Part shown: one piece after another, positions 1 to 6,439 of the stretch | How positions within the stretch are numbered: position 1 is the first letter of the stretch | Layout: the number at the start of each line of letters is the position of its first letter | DNA from: DATJZH01 sp035499215 | Lineage (GTDB): Bacteria; Actinomycetota; Actinomycetes; Streptosporangiales; Streptosporangiaceae | Direction of reading: 5' to 3' | Assembly (NCBI GenBank): GCA_035499215.1 | Contig: DATJZH010000333.1 | Location: 1-6,554 of the forward strand | Length of the DNA stretch: 6,554 nucleotides | The notes under the pieces: generated by a model | The model's database searches: none | Told to the model about the DNA's origin: nothing | What the model saw: only the letters and a program-made list of their open reading frames with translations | Made by a program: the position numbers and the translations under genes

Positions 1-267
1 ATCTGGACTATCAGGGTCAGGGTGGGCGCTGCGCTGCGGCTGACCGTCCGGGCCACCGGATACCCGGCTCCTTCGCTGGCCGAGTCCGGGCCGCTGCCCG
101 GCGGGCTGTCCTTCACCGATAACGGGGACGGGACCGCCGTCGTCGCCGGGACCCCGGCTGCCGGCAGCGGCGGCGGCCGTTACCCGGTCACCATCACCGC
201 CACGAACACCTCGGGGACAGCCACCCGGCACTTCACGATCGTCGTCTCACGCCGCCGCAGGCGATGA
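1..267 (+). CDS. C-terminal end of an Ig-like (He_PIG-type) repeat protein, partial
   Basis: The frame is open from the first base and stops at TGA 265-267, giving 88 residues with no stop upstream, so the gene very probably begins outside the window. An internal GTG at 22 is not needed as a start. Residues of about 15-82 match the pattern of actinobacterial Ig-like/He_PIG repeats: ATGYPAPSL, then GPLPGGLSFTDNGDGTAV, then GTPAAGSGGGRYPVTITATN and a closing FTIVV strand. In known proteins such repeats are stacked in secreted or surface proteins and act as spacers or binding modules. The chain ends with VVSRRRRR; there is no LPXTG sorting motif or membrane segment. Several threonines usual in the repeat are arginines here, so slow decay is possible. 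A hairpin follows 9 bases after the stop. It has no evident link with conjugation. Family assignment is moderately sure; the role is unknown. Confidence 0.55.
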   Translation: MWTIRVRVGAALRLTVRATGYPAPSLAESGPLPGGLSFTDNGDGTAVVAGTPAAGSGGGRYPVTITATNTSGTATRHFTIVVSRRRRR

Positions 268-276
268 TTACCGCCC

Positions 277-311
277 CCTCTGGCGAGCGCCGCGGAAAAG
301 GCCGCCAGGGG
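277..311 (+). terminator. Terminator-like hairpin after the partial surface-repeat gene
   Basis: Positions 277-285 pair with 303-311 as nine base pairs, eight Watson-Crick and one G-U. Three further pairs (289-291 with 300-302) lie inside the 17-nt loop. It begins 9 bases after the TGA of the left-edge gene. No run of T follows, which is common for hairpin terminators in GC-rich actinobacteria. Position and stem support a terminator; there is no direct proof. Confidence 0.45.
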
Positions 312-463
312 ACGGGAAAAGCCGGGGCCCCGTGTTCGCCAAAGGGCGCGCTTACGGCCCGAGGGGGAGATGTACGTCACCAGCCGCGCCCGGTGCTCAC
401 CGCCGACAGCATGCGGGCAGTCCGGGTCTAAGCACGGCCATTGAACAGAGCCGGTAGACGCCC

Positions 464-494
464 AGGTCCCGCAATCCCTCAGGTACCGGGACCT
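464..494. repeat. 8-bp perfect inverted repeat with 15-nt spacer
   Basis: AGGTCCCG at 464-471 is the exact reverse complement of CGGGACCT at 487-494, separated by 15 bases (472-486). The geometry is close to that of the 10-bp repeat at 620-655. It could be a cruciform or hairpin, a protein-binding site or part of oriT. Chance pairing is possible in GC-rich DNA. Confidence 0.5.
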
Positions 495-619
495 CAGTCA
501 AGCCGGGCAATGCCCTGAGTCGCAGCCCGGCTACGTGGACCTGCCCGTGTGCGCGGGGAGCCGACTTTCCGCGAGGGCAAGGGCGAGATCACGCTGGCGA
601 CAGCTGGCAAAGATCCAAT

Positions 620-659
620 AGTCTGCACGCTTACGAAATTACAACCGTGCAGACTGCAC
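620..659. repeat. 10-bp inverted repeat plus overlapping palindrome; candidate operator or oriT element
   Basis: AGTCTGCACG at 620-629 is perfectly repeated in inverted orientation as CGTGCAGACT at 646-655, with a 16-nt AT-rich spacer (630-645). The right arm is also part of a second palindrome, GTGCAG-A-CTGCAC, at 647-659. The same CTGCAC half-site therefore occurs three times: 623-628 forward, 647-652 reverse, 654-659 forward. Such spacing suits a dimeric regulator or an accessory DNA-bending protein, or the hairpin beside a relaxase nick site. It lies 22 bases upstream of a possible promoter and about 710 bases upstream of the relaxase start. The symmetry is directly visible; the function is inferred. 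Confidence 0.6.
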
Positions 660-680
660 CTAGTGGCGCGCCTCACCGAG

Positions 681-708
681 TTGATCTTGGTCGGGGCGTA
701 CTTAGGCT
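681..708 (+). promoter_or_regulatory. Possible promoter (TTGATC, 16 nt, TAGGCT)
   Basis: TTGATC at 681-686 and TAGGCT at 703-708 (fitting the loose actinobacterial TAnnnT -10 pattern) are spaced by 16 bases. The pair sits just downstream of the inverted-repeat cluster at 620-659, an arrangement that could be operator plus promoter. If used, it would give the relaxase transcript a leader of about 650 bases. The match is weak and could be chance. Confidence 0.2.
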
Positions 709-819
709 GCGCCTGGTGACGGGAGGTGTACACGCTGAAGCTGACCATTACGCCGGTTTCCGATCCCGATTACCCTCTCCGTAATGACCCGGCCAGGAGC
801 ACGTCGGGCAGGCCCGGAT

Positions 820-835
820 CGCGGGCTCGCCCGCG
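820..835. repeat. 7-bp perfect palindrome with 2-nt centre
   Basis: CGCGGGC at 820-826 is inverted as GCCCGCG at 829-835 around a 2-base centre. As RNA it would fold as a 6-bp stem with a 4-nt loop. No T run follows. It may be a terminator, a binding site or GC-rich chance symmetry. Confidence 0.3.
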
Positions 836-1070
836 CCAGGGCACTTATCCGGCAGGGCCGCGAATCCGCTGCCGCGATATCCGCGGTCCACTGACCTCGC
901 GAACTCCTTAACCGACGTGTAGGTCTTCCAGCCGCGCATGCCCGAAGCGTAAACGCCCGCGCCGACAGAACTTCGCGTTGAGGACGTAACAACTCAGCAA
1001 GATCGAAACCAGACATCGGGAAAGCAGGTAACGAAAGGCGACGAGACGCGGTATCGACCGGGACACAGAC

Positions 1071-1250
1071 GATCAAGGTTGAGATCAAGAGCGAGAGCAA
1101 CGTCAGCGGCGAAGGCACGAGGACGAGGACGCCAAGGTCAAGAGCAAAAGGTCAAGAGCAAAGCCGGAGCACAGGGCGGCAAGCGAGCAGACGAGGAAAG
1201 CAGCAGGGCGGAAGGCAAGATCAAAAGAAACGATCAAGACCACGAGGACA
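1071..1250. repeat. Purine-rich, T-poor tract with 14-bp tandem repeat and dispersed GATCAAG-type repeats
   Basis: AAGGTCAAGAGCAA occurs twice head to tail at 1134-1147 and 1148-1161. Shorter relatives of its core are scattered: GATCAAG at 1071, 1083 and 1232, GATCAAA at 1219. By hand count, positions 1081-1250 contain 6 T in 170 bases and are about 75% purine on the + strand. This lack of T removes stop codons, so all three forward frames are open through most of it: one from 982 to the TGA at 1315-1317, one to 1273, and the relaxase frame itself from 1083. None has an ATG or GTG start with a ribosome-binding site. It could be an iteron-like binding array, part of oriT, an unstructured leader, or the remnant of a Lys/Arg-rich coding tail. 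Confidence 0.5.
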
Positions 1251-1352
1251 GAGGTACATTCAAGATCCCATAGCACAGCACTCAGAACGCGTCGGGCCGA
1301 TGCATCTAACGATTTGACGGTCGGTTCAGTTACGCTGGCGCAGCGCAGTATG

Positions 1353-1360
1353 AAGGAGGT
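1353..1360 (+). promoter_or_regulatory. Ribosome binding site that fixes the relaxase start at GTG 1368
   Basis: AAGGAGGT is a near-perfect anti-16S match and stands 7 bases before GTG 1368. Upstream in-frame starts TTG 1314 and ATG 1350 have no comparable site, and ATG 1350 lies inside the mRNA segment that would pair with the ribosome. The start at 1368 also puts the first conserved strand (VSVVSGYDPGYL) at the very N-terminus, as in MobF relaxases. Confidence 0.85.
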
Positions 1361-1367
1361 CGGTAGC

Positions 1368-4300
1368 GTGCCGGTAAGTGTCGTATCTGGGTATGATCCG
1401 GGATATTTAGGACGTGGCGCTGCGGGTGGCGGCGCCGAGAACTACCACCTGAAGTCCGGCCAGACAGGCATGGAGCCCGCGGGCAGATGGACGGGGAAGG
1501 GCCTGGCCGCGCTCGGCCTGGAAGAGGGCCAGGAAGTCGATATCGAGGTCCTCAAAGGCCTGTTCACCGGGCGTGATAACGACGGCCGAGTCGAATTGAT
1601 CAAGCCGGACGGGACCGTCGTCAGGCAGTCCCAGCAGGCTCATTCATTCACGAAGATGGACAAGAGACTCGCCGAGGAAGCCGCCCGCCGGTTCGCCGAG
1701 CTGCCCCGCGATCTTCAGACAGCGTCCAGGCAGCGGGAGATCGAGTTCCGGGTACGCGCGGAACTCGGCCGCGAACGGGTCACCTTCTACGACGTCGGTT
1801 TCACTGCGCCGAAGAGCGTGAGCGTGCTGCAGGCCGGCTACTGGGCCAAAGCCGAAGCGGCCCGCACGGCGGGCGATACCGCCCGGGCGGAGCGGTACGA
1901 CGCGAAGGCGCAGGCGATCGAGGACGCGTTCATCGCGACGTGCCGCAGCATCGTCGCCCGCGCCGAGGAGCACGTCTACCTGCGGACCGGGCATCACAGC
2001 TACGCCGGCGGCGAGCCGATCGGCGAATGGCGGGACACCGCCGGCCTGGCCGCCGGGATCTTCCTCCACCACACCTCGAGGACCGCGCGGGGCGCGGAAA
2101 CCGGTGACCCGCACCTGCACGGGCATATCGCCGTCTGGGCCCAGGTGATGCGGGCGGACCAGGTGGATGACCTGTACAGGTCGCTGGATGCGTCCGGACT
2201 GTTCCAGATGAAGAGCTTCTACGCCGCGGTCGCGGAACTTGAGTTCGAGCAGCGTCTCCAGCAGCTCGGCTATGCGATCGAGCGCACCGGGAACGGCGAT
2301 TTCGAGGTGCGTGGTTCTGACCCAAAAGTAATATGCGCGTTCAGCCAGCGAGCGCGCGAGGTTACCGGCAGGGAAGCAGAACTGCGGGAGGCTTTCACTC
2401 AGAAGCATGGCTACGAGCCTTCGCCCGCCGGATTGCGTTTCCTGCATCGCGTCGCCTGGGCCGAGACACGGCAGCCGAAGACTGACCCGCCGGACCGGCT
2501 CGCCCAGCTGGAGGCGTGGAAGGCCCGGGCGGAGGCAGCTGCACGGGCTGCGCTGGCCGAGATGCCGGATGCAGCAGAAGATGCAGCACGTGATGCACCT
2601 CAGTACACGCTGACTGATGCAGAACGGCAGCAGCACATCGTCTCTGCGGTCGCGACGCTGCAGCGTGACCGGTCGACGTGGACGTGGCCGCACCTGGCGC
2701 TGGAGATCCGCAAGACCCTCCCGCCGCTGCCGAAAGCCGTCACACCGGAGCAGGTCACCGATCTTGCGGTGTCGATGACGCGTGATGCACTGTCCGGCCG
2801 GGTGCCGGGCACTGACATCGTCATGGTCAGCCATCAGGCCGTCCCTGACCTGCCTGACCTGCGGGCAAGCGGCGAATCGATCTATCACCGGCCGGGTGAG
2901 CTGACCCGCTTCTCAACGGTCGCCCGGCTCGAGGACGAGCAGAAACTGCTCGAGGACGGCAGGCGGACGCTGCCGCCGCTGCTTTCCCTGGGACGTGCTG
3001 CGTTCCGGCTGGGCACCACCGTTGCAGCGGTTGATGCAGAACTCGCCCGGCAGGCCAGCGACGGCGGTGCAGAAGTGCAGCCGGCCCGGTTGAGCAGCAG
3101 CGGCCTGACCAACGATCAGGTCATCGCCGCGTACGAGATCCTCACGTCGGGTGCGGCGGTGTTGCCGCTGCTGGGCGGGCCGGGGACCGGGAAGACGAAA
3201 GTCGCCGGGATAGTGGCGACGATCGTCCGGGAGGAAACCGGGCAGCGGGTGCTCGGCCTGGCCGCCGGCACCAACCAGGCGGAGGAGATGCGCAAGGCCG
3301 GGATCACCGAGGTGTACAACCTCGCTGACTTCCACGGCTGCCTGCACCCGGACGAACGGCAGAAGGCCTCGCAGGAACTGGCGGCGAAGTACGGTCCGCG
3401 CGGGCCTGCGGGCCGCTGCGGGAACTGCAGCGATCCCCTCGGCGAACCGCGCCGCGGGCACGTGAACATGAGCAACACCGCGCTTGTCTTCGGCGACGAG
3501 TACGGGCAGTGGGACATGACGGCCATCATCGAGACGATGGGGGTCACCACCAAGCACGGTGTCAGAACGGTGCCGATGGGTGACCCGGGCCAGACCGGAT
3601 CGGTCGGCGCGGGCGGCGGCCTGGACCTGATGGCCGCCCGGCTCAGGTCATTGGAACTGCATGAGGCGAAGCGCTTCGACCAGGCATGGCAGGAAGAGGT
3701 CGCCACCCGGATCCGCGCCGGGGACGTCACCGTCGCCCGGGAACTTATCGATCGCGGGCACGTCTGCGACGGCACCCGCGACCAAGTCATGCAGCGGATG
3801 GCCCACCTGTACGCAGGCAGCATCCTCGGCGACCGCACCGCCGTGCTGGTCACCCCGTCAAACGAGATGGCCGCGGACCTGTCGGCGCTGGTCCGCGCCG
3901 AGTTGATCGCGGCTGGCGTGGTAGCTGACCGGGCAGACGGGGTCCTCGCAGACGGGAACAGCTGGTCAGCCGGTGATCTGGTGCTGTGCCGCGCCAACGA
4001 CCGTTACATCGAGGCCGGCAGCGCACCACCGGGAGCCAGCCCAGATCCGGTGACGGAGGCGCGGGCAGCTCGCCAGCCGAGGACCATCCGGAACCGGGAC
4101 GTCATCAAGGTCGACACTGTCCACGCAGGCGCCGCGATCGCCCGCCGGCTTCTCGAGCCGGGGCCGGCTGACCAGCAGAAATGGTCTGACCAGTTCCTGC
4201 TGCCCGTGCGCTACATGGAACGCCACGCCCAACTCGCCTACGGCGGGAACACCTACGTCTCGATCGGCAAGACCGCTGATGACGGATACGAAGTGCTCCC

Positions 4301-6098
4301 GAACGCGCCGACAAGGGAGACCTTTCTCGTATCGACGACCCGGGACAGGTCCGGGACCATCATCGGCGTGATCACGGACCGGGAAGCTACCGAAGCAGAG
4401 CGGCGGGAAGCCGGGATCCCCGACCCGGATACCCCGATGACAGTCAAAATCAAGACCGCCGAGTCGGTGCTTGCCTCAGCCATCGCGAACAAGGGCAACG
4501 AGCTGTCCGCTACCCGGACGATGGAACGCGAGCAGGAAAACGCGACCTCCATGGCCGTGCTCACGAGCCAGTGGCAACAGCTTGTCCGCAAGTCGTCGCA
4601 CGAGCATTACGACGGCATCCTGCGGGCAGCGCTGCCCGCCGAGGCTTACGAACGGCTGCAAAGTGACCGCGAGCGAACGACCCTGATGCGGCAGCTGCAG
4701 CGCGCCGAGATGACCGGCACCGACGCCGCAGCCATCCTCGCCGACGCGGTCGGGAACCGGGACTTCACCGGCGCCCGGTCCATCGCAGCCGTCCTGAACC
4801 ACCGTGTCGGGAAGCTCGCCGGGAACACCGACAAGCCGATGGGCACCTACGTCAGGGCCACACCGGCCTATGCCCATCCGAAGGCCCTCGAACTGGCACA
4901 GCTCGCCGACCAGCAGAAGGTCAGCCTCGGCGAGCGCGCAGCAGCCGAGAAGCCGGTCTGGGCCCTCAGATACCTCGGCGACGTGCCGGAAGATCCAGCC
5001 GCGCGAGCGGACTGGACAGCGAAAGCCGGCACGATCGCTGCCCGCCGGGAACAAACAGGGTTCCGTCACCCGCTCATTGCGCTGCCGGCGGCACCGGAGA
5101 AAGGCGCCGTCGAACAGCGGGCGCTGCACCGGGCCGCCGTCGAGGCTGCGGGGATCGAGCCGGACCACCAGGAGATCAAAGACACCGATGACATTCTGCT
5201 CGGTGCCGAGCTCCGGGATTACGAGCGGCTCATGCAACGGGCACCCCAGGACGTCACCGCCCAGCTGGCGCGGACGAAGATGGCCCGCGACGATCTGACC
5301 GCTGACGCGCGGATAGGATTCAAGGCCGCGGAACTGGCCGACGCAACCGCCCAGGCGGACCGGTTGCGCCAGGAAGCGGCCGTGGCCGCGGTACGGGCCC
5401 AGGAACTAGCTGATAAAGAACAGTGGCTCCGCATCCAGGATGAGGAACACCGCGACTTCGAGGACGCCACCGAGCGGCAGCGTGAGCGCGCTGCCGTCAT
5501 CCGTGCAGAACTCGAGGAACGGCACCCGCCGGAGGCTGCGGAGGCCAGCGGCCAACTGCAGCTGACGACAGACGGCCGGGCAGTGCCGGTGGAAGAACTG
5601 CCTGAACCCGAGCGTGAGCAACCGGAAACTCACCAGGAACGGCAGGATGGCCGGCACACCGGCCACCAGGAGGAACAGAAGCAGCAGCAGGCACGCGGCA
5701 CGCAGCACGAAACCACGCGGGACAGCACGCATCTCGAGAATGCGGGGCAGGAAAAACTGCCGTTCGAGATCCCGCCCGCCACAGCGTCGGTCGCTGCTGA
5801 GGTCCGCCGCCGGGAAGAGGCCGCCGAGTCGCTCGAGCGGGACCGGGCTCTCGCCGCGCACTGGACCCGCGTCGCCGATCACCGGGAACGCGCCGTCGTC
5901 CGACCTCAGCAGGGCAGCGATAGCCAGCCACCAGAACCGGAAAAGGCATGGACTGCGCCGCAGCCTGACCATAAGCAGACAGGACATGAACAGGCCGGGC
6001 CTGAGCAGACAGGACCTGACCTGAGTCCGGAGCCGGGGAGCGGCCCGGATCAGGGCTGGGACCCGGGACGTGACGAGGGCCTCGAGCCAGAGATGTAG
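1368..6098 (+). CDS. MobF (TrwC/TraI-like) conjugative relaxase-helicase, 1576 aa
   Basis: The protein would nick one strand at oriT, stay bound to its 5' end and unwind the plasmid or integrative element for transfer. Relaxase domain, residues 1-375: tyrosines Y9, Y13, Y26; RW-GKG--ALGL at 40-51; FTAPKSVSVL at 145-154; metal-binding histidines H234, H251, H253, matching TrwC H150/H161/H163, with six extra residues between SR and DP. Helicase, about 590-1010: Walker A GGPGTGKT 603-610; Walker B D710-E711 as DEY instead of DEA; GDPGQ 738-742; KRF 768-770; DGN 862-864; GD-VL-RANDR 869-879; TTRDR 990-994. Motif V (959-971) has lost the usual His and Gln. A Cys/His cluster (H656, C658, H660, C684, C687, H698) lies between motifs I and II. 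Then follow a conserved segment around W1198, a coiled coil of about 1312-1384 and a Gln/Glu/His/Pro-rich tail. The length is normal for a MobF relaxase-helicase. GTG 1368 is chosen from its ribosome-binding site. The family is certain; the specific plasmid type is not. Confidence 0.93.
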   Translation: MPVSVVSGYDPGYLGRGAAGGGAENYHLKSGQTGMEPAGRWTGKGLAALGLEEGQEVDIEVLKGLFTGRDNDGRVELIKPDGTVVRQSQQAHSFTKMDKRLAEEAARRFAELPRDLQTASRQREIEFRVRAELGRERVTFYDVGFTAPKSVSVLQAGYWAKAEAARTAGDTARAERYDAKAQAIEDAFIATCRSIVARAEEHVYLRTGHHSYAGGEPIGEWRDTAGLAAGIFLHHTSRTARGAETGDPHLHGHIAVWAQVMRADQVDDLYRSLDASGLFQMKSFYAAVAELEFEQRLQQLGYAIERTGNGDFEVRGSDPKVICAFSQRAREVTGREAELREAFTQKHGYEPSPAGLRFLHRVAWAETRQPKTDPPDRLAQLEAWKARAEAAARAALAEMPDAAEDAARDAPQYTLTDAERQQHIVSAVATLQRDRSTWTWPHLALEIRKTLPPLPKAVTPEQVTDLAVSMTRDALSGRVPGTDIVMVSHQAVPDLPDLRASGESIYHRPGELTRFSTVARLEDEQKLLEDGRRTLPPLLSLGRAAFRLGTTVAAVDAELARQASDGGAEVQPARLSSSGLTNDQVIAAYEILTSGAAVLPLLGGPGTGKTKVAGIVATIVREETGQRVLGLAAGTNQAEEMRKAGITEVYNLADFHGCLHPDERQKASQELAAKYGPRGPAGRCGNCSDPLGEPRRGHVNMSNTALVFGDEYGQWDMTAIIETMGVTTKHGVRTVPMGDPGQTGSVGAGGGLDLMAARLRSLELHEAKRFDQAWQEEVATRIRAGDVTVARELIDRGHVCDGTRDQVMQRMAHLYAGSILGDRTAVLVTPSNEMAADLSALVRAELIAAGVVADRADGVLADGNSWSAGDLVLCRANDRYIEAGSAPPGASPDPVTEARAARQPRTIRNRDVIKVDTVHAGAAIARRLLEPGPADQQKWSDQFLLPVRYMERHAQLAYGGNTYVSIGKTADDGYEVLPNAPTRETFLVSTTRDRSGTIIGVITDREATEAERREAGIPDPDTPMTVKIKTAESVLASAIANKGNELSATRTMEREQENATSMAVLTSQWQQLVRKSSHEHYDGILRAALPAEAYERLQSDRERTTLMRQLQRAEMTGTDAAAILADAVGNRDFTGARSIAAVLNHRVGKLAGNTDKPMGTYVRATPAYAHPKALELAQLADQQKVSLGERAAAEKPVWALRYLGDVPEDPAARADWTAKAGTIAARREQTGFRHPLIALPAAPEKGAVEQRALHRAAVEAAGIEPDHQEIKDTDDILLGAELRDYERLMQRAPQDVTAQLARTKMARDDLTADARIGFKAAELADATAQADRLRQEAAVAAVRAQELADKEQWLRIQDEEHRDFEDATERQRERAAVIRAELEERHPPEAAEASGQLQLTTDGRAVPVEELPEPEREQPETHQERQDGRHTGHQEEQKQQQARGTQHETTRDSTHLENAGQEKLPFEIPPATASVAAEVRRREEAAESLERDRALAAHWTRVADHRERAVVRPQQGSDSQPPEPEKAWTAPQPDHKQTGHEQAGPEQTGPDLSPEPGSGPDQGWDPGRDEGLEPEM
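2568..2621 (+). repeat. 12-bp periodic GATGCA repeat inside the relaxase gene
   Basis: GATGCA occurs at 2568, 2580, 2592 and 2616, that is in steps of 12, 12 and 24 bases and in frame. It encodes PDAAEDAARDAP followed by TDAE in the linker between relaxase and helicase domains. It looks like a small repeat expansion in a tolerant, probably helical or flexible region. Confidence 0.45.
5974..6015 (+). repeat. Direct repeat in the low-complexity 3' end of the relaxase gene
   Basis: AGCAGACAGGAC is present exactly at 5974-5985 and 6004-6015, 30 bases (10 codons) apart. It encodes the KQTGHEQ and EQTGPDL stretches of the tail. This is a sign of repeat-driven growth of the C-terminal tail, which carries no recognisable domain. 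Confidence 0.5.
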
Positions 6099-6104
6099 AA
6101 CCAA

Positions 6105-6139
6105 GGAGCCCCGGCCATAATCAGCATGGCCGAGGCTCT
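6105..6139 (+). terminator. Strong hairpin after the relaxase gene, probable terminator
   Basis: Positions 6106-6117 pair with 6127-6138 as a 12-position stem with a single C-A mismatch, extendable by a G-U pair (6105-6139), around a 9-nt loop. It starts 6 bases after the TAG at 6096-6098. There is no T run, as is usual in high-GC actinobacteria. A smaller 5-bp hairpin (6148-6152 with 6161-6165) follows. The position supports a terminator and suggests that the relaxase gene is the last in its transcript. Confidence 0.6.
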
Positions 6140-6439
6140 GACGTGGTCGCCTATTCCGAAAGGCGGCCGAGCCTGCCCGTGAACCTTCCCGGTCTGGCCG
6201 CTGGCTGGCTATCGGCGAGCAGGCTGGCGTCCTTGGCGGCTGCGCCCACGTGCACGGCGGCCGGGTGATCGGCAAACCCGTCTGCTGCAGCGGGAGCGAA
6301 GGTCAGGCCCGCAGACCGCATCGCCTGAGCGCGCTGCAAAGCAATCGCACTGCGGCGCCGGAGAATTCCTAGCAAATTTACTGACTAGGGCGAGTTGGAG
6401 GATTGCCAGGGAACTAGACGAGTGATTCCGTATGGATGT
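6140..6439. other. 300-base stretch without a supported gene, between relaxase terminator and transposase
   Basis: A minus-strand open frame (6151-6375) starts only at a TTG without a ribosome-binding site and matches nothing I recognise; a stop lies four codons upstream of it. The stretch from about 6365 to 6390 is locally AT-rich and carries CCTAG (6368-6372) and CTAGG (6385-6389) as 5-bp inverted arms. ACTAGGGCGAGT (6384-6395) is loosely repeated as ACTAGACGAGT (6413-6423). The end of the insertion sequence must fall somewhere between the transposase stop and here, but I cannot place it. Confidence 0.4.

Larger units (their letters stand above)
268..1367. other. 1.1-kb region without a supported gene; candidate oriT and regulatory region
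   Basis: Open frames exist here on both strands, but none has a convincing ribosome-binding site, a recognisable domain or conserved-looking motifs. What the region does hold is symmetry and repetition: inverted repeats at 464-494, 620-659 and 820-835, a possible promoter at 681-708, and a purine-rich repeat tract from about 1071 to 1250. In many MobF systems oriT lies next to the relaxase gene and carries inverted repeats beside the nick site, so this stretch is the best oriT candidate in the window. That is inference from position and structure; I do not recognise a known nick-site sequence. Confidence 0.4.

Noticed and set aside
420..500. Possible tRNA or other structured RNA around the inverted repeat
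   Set aside because: There is no T-loop GTTCRA motif, acceptor stem or cloverleaf pairing.
726..911. Plus-strand 61-codon frame starting at GTG next to GGGAGG
   Set aside because: The GGGAGG overlaps the GTG itself, so it cannot serve as its ribosome-binding site, and the product is Arg/Pro-rich without pattern.
748..939. Minus-strand 63-codon frame with a CPTC motif
   Set aside because: It has an ATG but no ribosome-binding site, overlaps other equally open frames, and shows no recognisable family.
702..1118. Minus-strand 138-codon frame whose first residues are hydrophobic, like a signal peptide
   Set aside because: Its hydrophobic start is the antisense of the purine-rich tract, the rest is Arg-rich and shapeless, and no ribosome-binding site precedes it.
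1079..1273. Plus-strand 64-codon Lys/Arg/Gln-rich frame, a possible small basic DNA-binding protein before the relaxase
   Set aside because: It starts at TTG without a ribosome-binding site, and its openness is explained by the near absence of T, which leaves all three frames open. It is kept only as part of the repeat-tract finding.
1644..2888. 414-codon minus-strand open frame inside the relaxase gene, and several others in 2913-6275
   Set aside because: They lie opposite a recognised gene with clear domain motifs and encode Arg/Pro/Ser-rich chains typical of GC-rich antisense frames, with no domain I know.
6103..6182. AAGGAG at 6103-6108 followed by ATG at 6126, possible start of an 18-codon peptide
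   Set aside because: The gap of 17 bases is too long, and the whole stretch is the stem and loop of the terminator-like hairpin.
6151..6375. Minus-strand 74-codon Ala-rich frame between the relaxase and the transposase
   Set aside because: It has only a TTG start, no ribosome-binding site, a stop just upstream and no recognised motif. A relic cut by the insertion sequence is possible but not supported.
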